A stretch of 64,000 bases of DNA from Bin52 sp965243345 (GTDB taxonomy: Bacteria; Pseudomonadota; Alphaproteobacteria; Thalassobaculales; Thalassobaculaceae), in NCBI GenBank assembly GCA_965243345.1, contig CBDEUR010000002.1, positions 62,001 to 126,000 of the forward strand, read 5' to 3'. Position numbers and translations under genes: made by a program. Below, in pieces: positions 1 through 8,412 of this stretch (positions are counted from its first letter, which is position 1; each line of letters opens with the position of its first letter). The notes below the pieces were generated by a model. The model did no database searches and was not told the DNA's origin. It saw only the letters and a program-made list of their open reading frames with translations.

Positions 1-14
1 TCGACCTGGAATCG

Positions 15-3005
15 ATGGACGACACCGAGACCCTGACCACCAGTGCGGGCGGCATGGTCTCGGTGATTCACCTGTCAGGGGGACTCGGAATGGTCTCGGC
101 CGCCGGCCTGGGCGATCTGGCGGAGGGCCTGCGTCTCGCCATGGCGCCGTTCCTGGAAAGTCCGGGCCACGCAGTGGAGTTCTATTTCAGCCAGGACCCC
201 GGATGCGGAGCGGCGCTGGTGCGCCGCGAGGTAGACCGGGCGGCCGCGGCCGCCCGGATCATCGGCCTCGACATCGAGGACCTGCTGGATGACCGCGTGG
301 CACGGCTCTCGGGCGTCGTGGTCGAGGAACGGGTTCTGCTGGCGGTGCACACGTCGCCGGACATTCTCGACCGCGACAGCCGGCGCCATGGCGAGGCCGA
401 GCGCAGCGCCCGACTGGGACGAGGGCCGCAGGCACGCAGTGCCCAGGTCCCGGACCGGGCACTCGACGCGGTCTGGAAGCGGCACCGCTCGTTTGTGGAA
501 GCGCTGGTCACTGACATCGGCAAGCGGAATGCGCTCGCCCGCCTGTTGCCCGTGCGCGAGGCGCTGCAGGAGATCCGCGCGGTCCTGCGCCCGGAAACCT
601 CCGCCGATGCAGCCTCGTGGCACCCGCGCCTGCCGGCCTGGCACCTTGGGCGCGAGGACGGCGCACCCGGCATCATGATGCCGGACCGCCCCGAGGAGCT
701 GTCCGGACGGGACGTCAGCAACCTGCTGCCGGCCGACTTCGCGACCCAGCTCGCCGACGCCGACGCAATCGAGATCGACCCGGGGGTGATCCAGATCGGC
801 GACGTGCTCATCGCCGGCTTCGACCTCACCCTGGTCCAGGAACAGCTCACTGCGTTTGACGGCCTGATCGACCGCATTGCCCGCTCCTCGATCCGCTTCC
901 CGTGGCGGGTGTCCATGCTGATCGAACCGGGCGGGCGCCAGGCGGTCGCCCTGAAGCTGCAGTTCTCCCGGGTGTTCTCGTGGGCGTCTCACGCCAACAG
1001 GCGGATCATCGACGCCTGTGACGCGCTTCGGGACATCGACGGGCAGACCGACACGGTGGTGCGCTACCGCACCACATTCGCGGTCTGGGGGCCGATCGGG
1101 GATCCGCACCGGTTCCGGGCCATGGCCGCCACCATGCGCTCGCTCGTGCAGCAATGGGGGAGCTGTCACGTCGATGGCCTGTCGGGTGACGCGCTCGCAA
1201 CCGTACTCAGCTCGGTCCCCGGCGCGTCGAGGCGCTCCACCGCCCCGGTGGTTGCCGCCCCGCTCGGCGGCGTTCTGGTCACCGCCCCGATCTCGCGCCA
1301 GGCCAGCCCTTGGTCTTCCGGCGCGTCGCTGTTCCGGACCGAGGATGGCAAGCTGTGGCCGTATCAGCCCGGCTCTGCTCGCCAGATCACCTGGAACGAC
1401 CTGTACGTGGGGCCGCCGGGCTCGGGAAAGTCTGTGATGCTCAACAGCCTCAACCTGTCCCTGCTGCTTTCGCCCGGCAGTGTCGACGCAACGCTCCCGC
1501 GTGTGAGGATCATCGATATCGGGCAGACCTCTGCCGGACTGATCGACCTGGTGCGGGCCGGGCTGCCGGCCGCGCGGCGCGGCGAGGTCGTGTTCCGCCG
1601 GCTGCGTGGCGATGCCGGTTCGGCAATCAACCCGCTCGACACCCAGCTCGGCATGCGCCGCCCCCTGGCAAGCGAGCGCATCTTCCTGCTGAACTTCTTT
1701 GCGGTCCTGTTCGCCGATACCGGACAGACGCCGCCTGGACCGCCCCCTGCCCCGATGATCGGCCTGATATCGGCCGCCCTCGACGCCGCCTATGCGCGCA
1801 AGGCGGACGGCTCCGAGCCGGAACGGTACGAGGCCGGCGTCTCGCCGGCGGTGGACCGGGTCCTGGGTGAAGAGATGGTCACGGTCCATCCCGAAATGAC
1901 GTGGTGGGAAGTGGTAGACGCCCTGGCGGAACGGGAGCGCTGGCACGAGGCGTCCCTGGCCCAGAGGCATGCCGTGCCCCTGATCTCGGACCTGAGCAGC
2001 GTGACCGGAGAGGAGAACATCAGGCGGCTCTACACCGATGCGCTGGACCCGACCGCCGGGCAGGGCATCATCGACAGCTTTCACCGCGTGCTGGCCGAGG
2101 TGACCCGGGAGTTTCCCATCCTGTCGCGCCCGACCCGGTTCGGGATCGCCGGCGCGTCCGTGGTCTCGCTGGATCTGCAGGACGTGACCGCCTCCGGCGC
2201 GTCCGCCGCGCGGCGGACGTCGCTCATGTACATGCTGGCCCGCCACCTGCTGACCCGGGATTTCTTTCTGGACGAGGAGGAGATCCGGAACGCGATCGCC
2301 GAACGCGCGATGCCGCAGCTGTACGAAGCGCGGCACAGGGCGGCGGCGCGCGCAGCGCGCGCAACCCCGAAACGGCTCTGCATCGACGAATGGCACAGGA
2401 CCGGATCGGTGCCCGGCCTGGTCGACCAGATGGTCCAGGACATGCGCGAAGGGAGAAAGCATGGTGTGCAGATCGGGCTTGCGAGCCAGTTCCTTTCGGA
2501 TTTCGAGCCCTCAATGATCGAGGCCGCGAGCTCGGTCTTCATCCACTCCGGCGGTGGCGAGCCGGGCATCGAGGCACTTAACCAGGCGTTCACGCTGAGT
2601 GATGTGGAGGCCCGGGTGGTCAGGCGTGAGCTCAACGGGCCCACCGCGCGCGGAGCACCGTTCATGCTGATCAGCCGCATCCGCGAGGGCACGGTGCGCC
2701 AGAAGCTGTGGTTGACGCTGGGCGCGATCGAGATCTGGGCGCTTTCGACCACGGCGGAAGACGTGATGCTGCGCCGCCTGCTCTACGAGCGCCTGGGCGC
2801 GAGCCGCGCCCGCGCCCTGCTGGCGGCACGGTTTCCGACCGGATCATCGGTACCCGAAATCGAGACGCGCAAGGCGCGCTACGAGGAGGGGGGCGGGCGG
2901 CTCGACGAGGCGGTCGAGCAGGGCATGATCGAGACTCTTGCCAGGGAAATCGAGGACCTGGCCCTGAGGAGCATGGGCCAGGCGAGGCCGCAGCACCTGC
3001 CGTAG
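15..3005 (+). CDS. DotO/IcmB (TraU)-like VirB4-class T4SS ATPase
   Basis: The 996-residue product is a VirB4-class ATPase that would power a type IVB (IncI/Dot-Icm-like) secretion system at the inner membrane. A Walker A motif GPPGSGKS lies near residues 466-473 and a Walker B-like RLCIDEW near residues 786-792. The size matches DotO/IcmB and R64 TraU, which are about 1,000 residues. The frame is open to the left edge, so the true start may lie outside the window; the ATG given lacks a good ribosome-binding site. A DotA/TraY-like gene at the other end of the window supports assignment to the same transfer apparatus. The DotO subfamily, as opposed to another VirB4 branch, is inferred from size and context. 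Confidence 0.8.
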   Translation: MDDTETLTTSAGGMVSVIHLSGGLGMVSAAGLGDLAEGLRLAMAPFLESPGHAVEFYFSQDPGCGAALVRREVDRAAAAARIIGLDIEDLLDDRVARLSGVVVEERVLLAVHTSPDILDRDSRRHGEAERSARLGRGPQARSAQVPDRALDAVWKRHRSFVEALVTDIGKRNALARLLPVREALQEIRAVLRPETSADAASWHPRLPAWHLGREDGAPGIMMPDRPEELSGRDVSNLLPADFATQLADADAIEIDPGVIQIGDVLIAGFDLTLVQEQLTAFDGLIDRIARSSIRFPWRVSMLIEPGGRQAVALKLQFSRVFSWASHANRRIIDACDALRDIDGQTDTVVRYRTTFAVWGPIGDPHRFRAMAATMRSLVQQWGSCHVDGLSGDALATVLSSVPGASRRSTAPVVAAPLGGVLVTAPISRQASPWSSGASLFRTEDGKLWPYQPGSARQITWNDLYVGPPGSGKSVMLNSLNLSLLLSPGSVDATLPRVRIIDIGQTSAGLIDLVRAGLPAARRGEVVFRRLRGDAGSAINPLDTQLGMRRPLASERIFLLNFFAVLFADTGQTPPGPPPAPMIGLISAALDAAYARKADGSEPERYEAGVSPAVDRVLGEEMVTVHPEMTWWEVVDALAERERWHEASLAQRHAVPLISDLSSVTGEENIRRLYTDALDPTAGQGIIDSFHRVLAEVTREFPILSRPTRFGIAGASVVSLDLQDVTASGASAARRTSLMYMLARHLLTRDFFLDEEEIRNAIAERAMPQLYEARHRAAARAARATPKRLCIDEWHRTGSVPGLVDQMVQDMREGRKHGVQIGLASQFLSDFEPSMIEAASSVFIHSGGGEPGIEALNQAFTLSDVEARVVRRELNGPTARGAPFMLISRIREGTVRQKLWLTLGAIEIWALSTTAEDVMLRRLLYERLGASRARALLAARFPTGSSVPEIETRKARYEEGGGRLDEAVEQGMIETLAREIEDLALRSMGQARPQHLP

Positions 3006-3059
3006 GCTGAACGACCGGATCTCACCGTTTCGATCATCGTCTGCGGTACTCGATCGCGA

Positions 3060-4397
3060 TCACGGGCTCGGGCTCTCGTCCGGTGCCTCGATCTCCTGAT
3101 CCTCGTCAGGCGGTCCTGCGTGACCTGCCGCAATGGTGTTCGGTCCAGCGCGTACCGCCACAGCCGTCAATGCGCGGGCCTTCTCCGTCTCCTCATGGTC
3201 GAAGGCCGGCAGATACGCCATGACTTCCCGCGCGGACATCCCGGCGGCCCTGCAGTGCGAGGTCCACCGCTCACTGACAGTCTCAACGATCCGCTGCAGG
3301 TTCTCACGGGCGCGGTCTTCGGACAGGTTGAAGTACGGCGCCGCCTCCATCGCGGCCTCGATGGAGGCGGCGCGCCCGTATTCCTCGCTGATCCCGGTGG
3401 TGAGCATCCGGTGCCGCTCGGGCTGCGGGTTGATGTCGAAGGCCGGCGCCAGCACCCAACGCCCCTCGGCGACATAGAGGAATCCGTGGTTCTTCAGGTG
3501 ATCGTCATTATTGGAAACCAGGATGGTGAACATGAGCCGGTTGTGCAGTTCTTCCATCTGGCGGTCCGGATCCACGCCATGCGCCGCGATGCCGTCGAGA
3601 ATGTCGGTGTAGTAGCCGCCCTGTGCCTCGTGCCTTCCGAGCAGGGACTGCGCCGAGAGGTAGGGAATCCGCCCTCCGCCTCTTCGGTCGAACCGCCTGA
3701 TGATCGCCACGGGCGTTCTGCTGTCCCGGAGTTCCAGCCGGGCTTGCGCGGCGCTCAGGCCCGCCGCGCGCGCCAGGGCTAGCGTCGCCACCTCGACGCG
3801 CTCGACAGGGCGCGTGTCGCGGTCCGAGGTGAACTTCGCGATCGCCAGCTCCCCGTTGTCGTCGAAGTCGGACTTCGGCCGGGCGCCACCCAGGGATCCG
3901 GCATGGCCAGCCAGTTCCCGCAATCGTTCCGCACCCATCGCCGGATCGGTCTCGTAGGCCCGCGCAAGGGCCCGGAGGCTGGCGAGGTCGTTCCGTCGGG
4001 GCACGGGCGGCCAGTCCTGCGACTGAACCGTCCCGGTCTCGTCCGCAAACCGCAGGGCACCCTGGCGGGTCTCGTCGTTGACCGCAAGCAGCAGGTCGAG
4101 TTCGTTGGGCCGGCGCCCCAGCGATCGTGAGAGGATCCCCCTCCCCCAGCTGTCAGGCGTCCCGTCCGAGACCGGTCCGGGCAAGGCGGACCTCGGCGCG
4201 TCACGGCGCCCGGACCGGACCTGGAAGCCCTCGCCCAGCGGCAGGTCCGGTGCGAGGGCGAAGGCATCTGGCCGCTCGAGCCAGGACACCGCGTAGCGGA
4301 AGGCGCTCATTTGCCGGGCCCCGTCGTCCTCGAACCGGAGTTCGCCGACAGGCAGCAAGGCCTGTCCGAGGGCAACGTGGATTCGCCTCTGGCTCAA
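3060..4397 (-). CDS. hipA: HipA-like Ser/Thr kinase toxin
   Basis: The 445-residue protein matches HipA kinases, which arrest growth by phosphorylating a translation factor (EF-Tu or GltX in known systems) and are neutralised by HipB. It has the N-terminal HipA domain, an SLGGARPK segment near residues 167-174 (phosphate-binding loop region), the catalytic loop NNDDHLKNHGFL near residues 295-306 and a DFG-like AFDINP near residue 318. Its ATG overlaps the stop of the antitoxin gene by 4 nt, so the two are translationally coupled. It converges on the DotO-like gene with 54 nt between stops. No catalytic residue looks lost, so it is probably active. Confidence 0.9.
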   Translation of the reverse strand: MSQRRIHVALGQALLPVGELRFEDDGARQMSAFRYAVSWLERPDAFALAPDLPLGEGFQVRSGRRDAPRSALPGPVSDGTPDSWGRGILSRSLGRRPNELDLLLAVNDETRQGALRFADETGTVQSQDWPPVPRRNDLASLRALARAYETDPAMGAERLRELAGHAGSLGGARPKSDFDDNGELAIAKFTSDRDTRPVERVEVATLALARAAGLSAAQARLELRDSRTPVAIIRRFDRRGGGRIPYLSAQSLLGRHEAQGGYYTDILDGIAAHGVDPDRQMEELHNRLMFTILVSNNDDHLKNHGFLYVAEGRWVLAPAFDINPQPERHRMLTTGISEEYGRAASIEAAMEAAPYFNLSEDRARENLQRIVETVSERWTSHCRAAGMSAREVMAYLPAFDHEETEKARALTAVAVRAGPNTIAAGHAGPPDEDQEIEAPDESPSP

Positions 4398-4762
4398 AAC
4401 GCGGTTCCGGTCACTGACGAACCGCCAGGCTCGGCACCGGCGTCGTGCGCGCCGGTGGCGCGCCGGCGTCGTATGCGTCGGGGCAGCTCCGCCGCCTCCA
4501 TCAGCAGCCCGGCATCATCGGACCCCATGTCGAGCAACTCCTCGAGACGGTGCAGCTCACCCAGGGCCCGGAGGGCTTGAGCCAGGCAACCGATCGAGAC
4601 GCCGGGGTCTCCCTTCTCGAGGCGCAGGACTGTCGGAGCGGACACGCCGAGCCGGTCCGCGAAGTCGGCGATCGGTATCCGGCGTCTCTTGCGTGCGATC
4701 CGGACGTTGCGGCCGGCGCTCTCGAGCGCACGCATGACCGCGGGTGTGTAACGTTTTTTCAT
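4394..4762 (-). CDS. hipB: HipB-like XRE antitoxin and autorepressor
   Basis: The 122-residue protein has a Cro/C1-type helix-turn-helix at about residues 18-65 (it includes IADFADRLGVSAPTVLRLEKG), followed by a basic, probably disordered tail. As HipB it should bind HipA and repress its own promoter. The stop codon overlaps the hipA start (ATGA). The start ATG at 4762 has no ribosome-binding site. A promoter-like pair of hexamers lies so close upstream that the transcript may be leaderless. The surrounding 60 bp are far more AT-rich than the rest of the window. Confidence 0.88.
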   Translation of the reverse strand: MKKRYTPAVMRALESAGRNVRIARKRRRIPIADFADRLGVSAPTVLRLEKGDPGVSIGCLAQALRALGELHRLEELLDMGSDDAGLLMEAAELPRRIRRRRATGAHDAGAEPGGSSVTGTAF

Positions 4763-4768
4763 ACGACA

Positions 4769-4796
4769 AATATATATGGTTTTAAGTCCGTTTCAA
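4769..4796 (-). promoter_or_regulatory. Predicted hipBA promoter
   Basis: On the minus strand a TTGAAA (-35, positions 4796-4791) and a TATATT (-10, positions 4774-4769) are separated by 16 bp. The expected transcription start falls at or within 1-2 nt of the hipB ATG at 4762. An AAGA/TCTT inverted element at about 4799-4810 could be part of the HipB operator. Confidence 0.5.
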
Positions 4797-4958
4797 TAAG
4801 AAATATCTTATCAATTGTCTCTGGGGCGGCGGCGCGCCTCCCCGGATCGTTTACGCGCGGGCGTTCGTTTCGGAATGTCCGCGTGAACTACGACGGGCTT
4901 CGCGCTCAGAGCGCCTCCGCGAGCGTGCCCGACAGGCGCCCTGACTTGGAGTCCTTCA

Positions 4959-5345
4959 CTACGGGATATGCGCGGCACCGTTTGCCGCAGATCTTGCGGC
5001 CCAGGCGTCGACCCAGGTATCGATAAAGAGGTCCATGGCAGTGAAGAATGCGATGAGGAAGGTGGCCCAGGAAGCCAGCAGGAAAAGATAGCGGGCGACG
5101 TCGAGCGGGTTCGGCCAGGGCCGCCGCTCCAGGGGGTCTATGCAATAGGCGGGAAGGAACGCGCACACGGCCAGCAAGCTTGGGATCCAGGTGGCGTGCA
5201 GCATAGCGGCCGCCAGGATGGGATTGCCGGCCGCGGCGGCCAACAGGAACAGGGCGAAGAACACCATCATCAAGAACAGGGGGCCTATGCTCTCGTAGTA
5301 GAAAGTCATGGCGGGATGGACTTCATGGGAGTGGTCGCTGGTCAT
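4959..5345 (-). CDS. Small polytopic membrane protein
   Basis: The 128-residue product is not recognised. Three hydrophobic segments are visible (about residues 20-42, 47-65 and 85-108), with a polar, proline-containing loop before the last. It starts with ATG 13 nt after the end of another tiny membrane protein gene and looks like the last gene of the minus-strand run that begins at the topoisomerase gene (13995). It could be a subunit of a membrane complex with its neighbour, but no function can be assigned. Confidence 0.6.
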   Translation of the reverse strand: MTSDHSHEVHPAMTFYYESIGPLFLMMVFFALFLLAAAAGNPILAAAMLHATWIPSLLAVCAFLPAYCIDPLERRPWPNPLDVARYLFLLASWATFLIAFFTAMDLFIDTWVDAWAARSAANGAAHIP

Positions 5346-5358
5346 GGGCCCGTCTCCT

Positions 5359-5556
5359 TCAGATGATGCTCACTGCTGTGAGAAGAGCGAGATTGGTTCC
5401 CGCCAGCAGCAACTCACCTACGGAAAGTTCCAGAACGGACGCGCTCAGGGGCGGGACGGAAGCAGAGAGCACTGAACACACGAAGACGAAAGACAACAGG
5501 CAGCAGGTGAAGCCCATCATTCGGCTGATTGCCTCGCGGTCGTCCGGGCCGGTCAC
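5359..5556 (-). CDS. Tiny two-helix membrane protein coupled to the methyltransferase gene
   Basis: A 65-residue protein with two hydrophobic segments (about residues 15-32 and 45-63) follows the methyltransferase gene. I chose the GTG at 5556 because it overlaps the methyltransferase stop as GTGA, the coupling used elsewhere in this operon. A longer start upstream would lie inside the methyltransferase gene. The function is unknown. Short two-helix proteins next to phage or plasmid genes are sometimes holin-like, but nothing specific supports that here. Confidence 0.5.
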   Translation of the reverse strand: MTGPDDREAISRMMGFTCCLLSFVFVCSVLSASVPPLSASVLELSVGELLLAGTNLALLTAVSII

Positions 5557-7169
5557 TGCTCGATGTTCGCCTTCACGATGGCGTCTGCGACGTCCGGGCA
5601 GACGCTGTTGCCGCACAGCCGTATCTGCGAGCGTTTGGAAAGTACCCGGCCATTGTGCTCGACCGCGATCGTGTACGAATCCGGAAAGCCCTGCGCGCGG
5701 TACAGCTCACGCGGTGTCAGCATCCGCATGCCGATGTCGACGATCTGATAATCGATGCTCCCGACGGTGACGATACCGAGCCGACGGAGCGTGGTCACGG
5801 TCGGGGCGGGGTCCTCGCATCGGCCATACTGCCCGCCGGTGCCGTAGTACTTCATCAGGAAGGCCTGCACCAAGGCATGGTGCTGGCCGCCTGCCAGCAC
5901 GGTGTTCAACGGTTTTCGTACTGTACCCTCGGTGCCGCTGGAATTGCTCGAGTACTGGCGGGACAGGCAGGCGGCGACCAACGCGGTCTTTCCCCCGCCG
6001 CCGGCCGTGACCGTCGGCGCCGGCGCGTCGACCGGCTGCCCCACGCTGGCGCCGAACTGCCTGGTCAGGTGCACCGCCATCGCAGCCTGGGTGGACCCGC
6101 GGCCGACGATCGTGGACAGCGGCTTGCGGGCGTCGTGTCCCACCATGTCGGTGTTGTGCTGGGCAAGGAAGGCGGACACGAGGCTGGCGCCGTTGCCCAG
6201 CACAACACCGGGGAAGGGGTCCCTCACGTCACGGGTGCGCGGTCCCTGTCCCTCGCGCTCGCTGTACCGCGGCACGAAATACGGCATGGCGAGCGCGAAC
6301 TCTCCCCCGTTCGCGGCCGTGATCGTGCGCAGCGGCTCTCCCAGCGAGTGCGACCGGTCGTCGCCCTGGTGTGTGACCGGAACGATGAAGGGGTTTGCCG
6401 AATTGATCACGTAGCGGAAAACGCCCTTGGCGATGCGGCGCATCGTCGCTTCTGCAAGCGGCCGACGACACCCCCACCGCCCTGCTTCCTCGGCCGACAG
6501 GAAGATGCTGGGACACGGAAGCGACCAATCGATGCACTCGGCCGCTGTGCGGTATGCGTCAAGGCCGAGAAGCGGCTCGCTGCCATGTGTTGGCAGCGGC
6601 CAGATGATCGGCCTGCCGTCGCGCCTGGCCACAACGAACAGTCGCTTGCGGATGGTCGGCGCGCCGTAGTCACAGGCGCGGAGTTCCCGCCATTCGACCG
6701 AATACCCTGCTGTGTGCAGGGCGCGAACCCACGACTCAAAGGTTTGCCCCTTCCGGCGGGAGCACGGTTTCCCGTCGCAGTCGAGCGGTCCCCAGGCCGC
6801 AAACTCCTCGACGTTCTCCAGGATAATGGTCGACGGCCGGGCCGTTCGCGCCCACTCGATGACGACCCAGGCCAGGTCACGGGAACGCTGTGCGTCGTGA
6901 CGGATCGGCCGGGCCCCCTTCGCCTTGCTGAAATGGGTGCAGTCCGGCGAAAACCACGCCAGCCTGACGGGGCCGCGCCGGCGAACCTCTGCCGGATCGA
7001 CCTGCCAGATGTCCTGGCAGTAGTGGTATGTCCGAGGGTGGTTGACCCGGTGCATCGCGACCGCTTCCGGATCATGGTTGACCGCGATATCGACCGGTTT
7101 CCCGAGCGCGCGTTCAATGCCCATGCTGGCTCCGCCACCACCGGCAAAATTGTCGACGTCAACGAACAT
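5553..7169 (-). CDS. C5-cytosine DNA methyltransferase (orphan, phage type)
   Basis: The 538-residue protein carries the C5-methyltransferase motifs: FAGGGGAS (motif I, residues 8-15), SPDCTHFS with the catalytic Cys77 (motif IV), ENVEEF (motif VI, 118-123), RKRLFVV (motif VIII, about 174-180) and a C-terminal GNSVCPDVADAIV (motifs IX-X). The middle holds at least five degenerate repeats of about 45 residues built around P-x-x-T-(I/V)-x-x-G-G, a layout seen in phage-type enzymes. No restriction endonuclease is adjacent, so it probably protects the element's own DNA or regulates genes. It overlaps the upstream membrane-protein gene by 11 bp and lies in a long minus-strand operon. Confidence 0.9.
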   Translation of the reverse strand: MFVDVDNFAGGGGASMGIERALGKPVDIAVNHDPEAVAMHRVNHPRTYHYCQDIWQVDPAEVRRRGPVRLAWFSPDCTHFSKAKGARPIRHDAQRSRDLAWVVIEWARTARPSTIILENVEEFAAWGPLDCDGKPCSRRKGQTFESWVRALHTAGYSVEWRELRACDYGAPTIRKRLFVVARRDGRPIIWPLPTHGSEPLLGLDAYRTAAECIDWSLPCPSIFLSAEEAGRWGCRRPLAEATMRRIAKGVFRYVINSANPFIVPVTHQGDDRSHSLGEPLRTITAANGGEFALAMPYFVPRYSEREGQGPRTRDVRDPFPGVVLGNGASLVSAFLAQHNTDMVGHDARKPLSTIVGRGSTQAAMAVHLTRQFGASVGQPVDAPAPTVTAGGGGKTALVAACLSRQYSSNSSGTEGTVRKPLNTVLAGGQHHALVQAFLMKYYGTGGQYGRCEDPAPTVTTLRRLGIVTVGSIDYQIVDIGMRMLTPRELYRAQGFPDSYTIAVEHNGRVLSKRSQIRLCGNSVCPDVADAIVKANIEQ

Positions 7170-8412
7170 GTCGCCTGGTCCCGATCAGATGCGATACGGC
7201 GAGCACGATCGCCGCCGAGGCGATCGCTGCAAGCGCGGTCAGCACCAGCGTGCCGGTGTGATGCGGCTCGAAGCCGTCTGCAAACCACGGCACCGAGAAC
7301 ATCTCGGCCACCGGAAAGGGCAGCCCCAGGTGGGTGAACAGCAGCCCGGCCCCGTGCAGGAGCGCCAGCCAGAACAGCCAGATCACGGGGCCGACCGGCT
7401 CCCCGGGCGACAGGTCGGCCAGCAGACGCCACACCGCCAGGTCGCGCACGAGATAGACGTGCAGGAGAGCAATCCACAGCGCCGGCACCGCCGCGGAAAC
7501 GGGTCGTGGACCGGCCTGCCAATCTGCGCTCGTCCCCACAGCCGGGCCGGCAAGGCCCGAAGCCTGTGCCACGACAGCTACCAGGGCCGCCAGCGTGGCC
7601 AGGATCAGTGCGGCTCCGGTGGGCGTACACGGCAGCCTCCGGGGGGCATAACGACCGGGCGGGCCGGAGAACATCGGGGTGCAGAATGCGAGCAGGGCCA
7701 CTGTCAGCCAGGCCGCGGCTGGCGTGTCCAGAACCAGGACGATCAGCCAGAGCCCCAGGCCGGTGACAATCGTGAAGAGCGGGCGTCCAGGGAACGCAGC
7801 CCACAGTGTCGGAGCCAGGCCTGCGGTGACCAGCAGCAGCAGTCCCGCGCACACGACGCCGGCCAGCACCTCCGGGGAAAGCTGGAATCCGGCCGCATCG
7901 GGCACCCACTCGGACATATCGACAGCCGAAAAGGTGATCACGACCTGGACGAGAACGAACAGCAGCAGGGCTGCGGTGCCGGCGATGCGCGACGGCGTGC
8001 CGGTCGCGCGCCACTGCTGCCAGCGCTGCAGGGCGACGGGCAGCGCGAAGGCCCAGACGAGCGCCACCAGCGGGGCGACGGCATGTCCGGTCTCGAGGAT
8101 GGTCGCGGCGGTCGCGAGCACCGCAAGCGCCGCCGGATAGCCGAGCGATGCCAGGAACCGCTGGAAATGCGGCGCGGGCCCCGCGGGCGTTCGCGCCAGT
8201 CCGGCGAGGATGACCCAGGGTGTCGCCACGTACCAGAGCAGGCCCGGCAGTGCCCAGGGACTGTCGAGCAGGAGCGTGCTCGCCGTGCCCAGCAGCAGCA
8301 GCGCCGCCGCGCCGGTGACCAGCCTGAGCGGCGAGAACTGCTGCCGCAGGATGTCGCCGAGCGAGACCCCGGCTCCGGGATCGGCGTGCGCGGCGTCTGC
8401 CATGGCGGTCAT
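7159..8412 (-). CDS. Polytopic inner-membrane protein, unknown
   Basis: The 417-residue protein is almost entirely hydrophobic, with about ten predicted transmembrane segments spread over its length and short arginine- and proline-containing loops. It belongs to no family I recognise. The ATG at 8412 overlaps the stop of the M48-protease gene (ATGA), and its 3' end overlaps the methyltransferase start by 11 bp, so it is translated as part of the same operon. Being next to a membrane-anchored protease suggests a shared envelope role, which is inference only. Confidence 0.6.
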   Translation of the reverse strand: MTAMADAAHADPGAGVSLGDILRQQFSPLRLVTGAAALLLLGTASTLLLDSPWALPGLLWYVATPWVILAGLARTPAGPAPHFQRFLASLGYPAALAVLATAATILETGHAVAPLVALVWAFALPVALQRWQQWRATGTPSRIAGTAALLLFVLVQVVITFSAVDMSEWVPDAAGFQLSPEVLAGVVCAGLLLLVTAGLAPTLWAAFPGRPLFTIVTGLGLWLIVLVLDTPAAAWLTVALLAFCTPMFSGPPGRYAPRRLPCTPTGAALILATLAALVAVVAQASGLAGPAVGTSADWQAGPRPVSAAVPALWIALLHVYLVRDLAVWRLLADLSPGEPVGPVIWLFWLALLHGAGLLFTHLGLPFPVAEMFSVPWFADGFEPHHTGTLVLTALAAIASAAIVLAVSHLIGTRRHVR

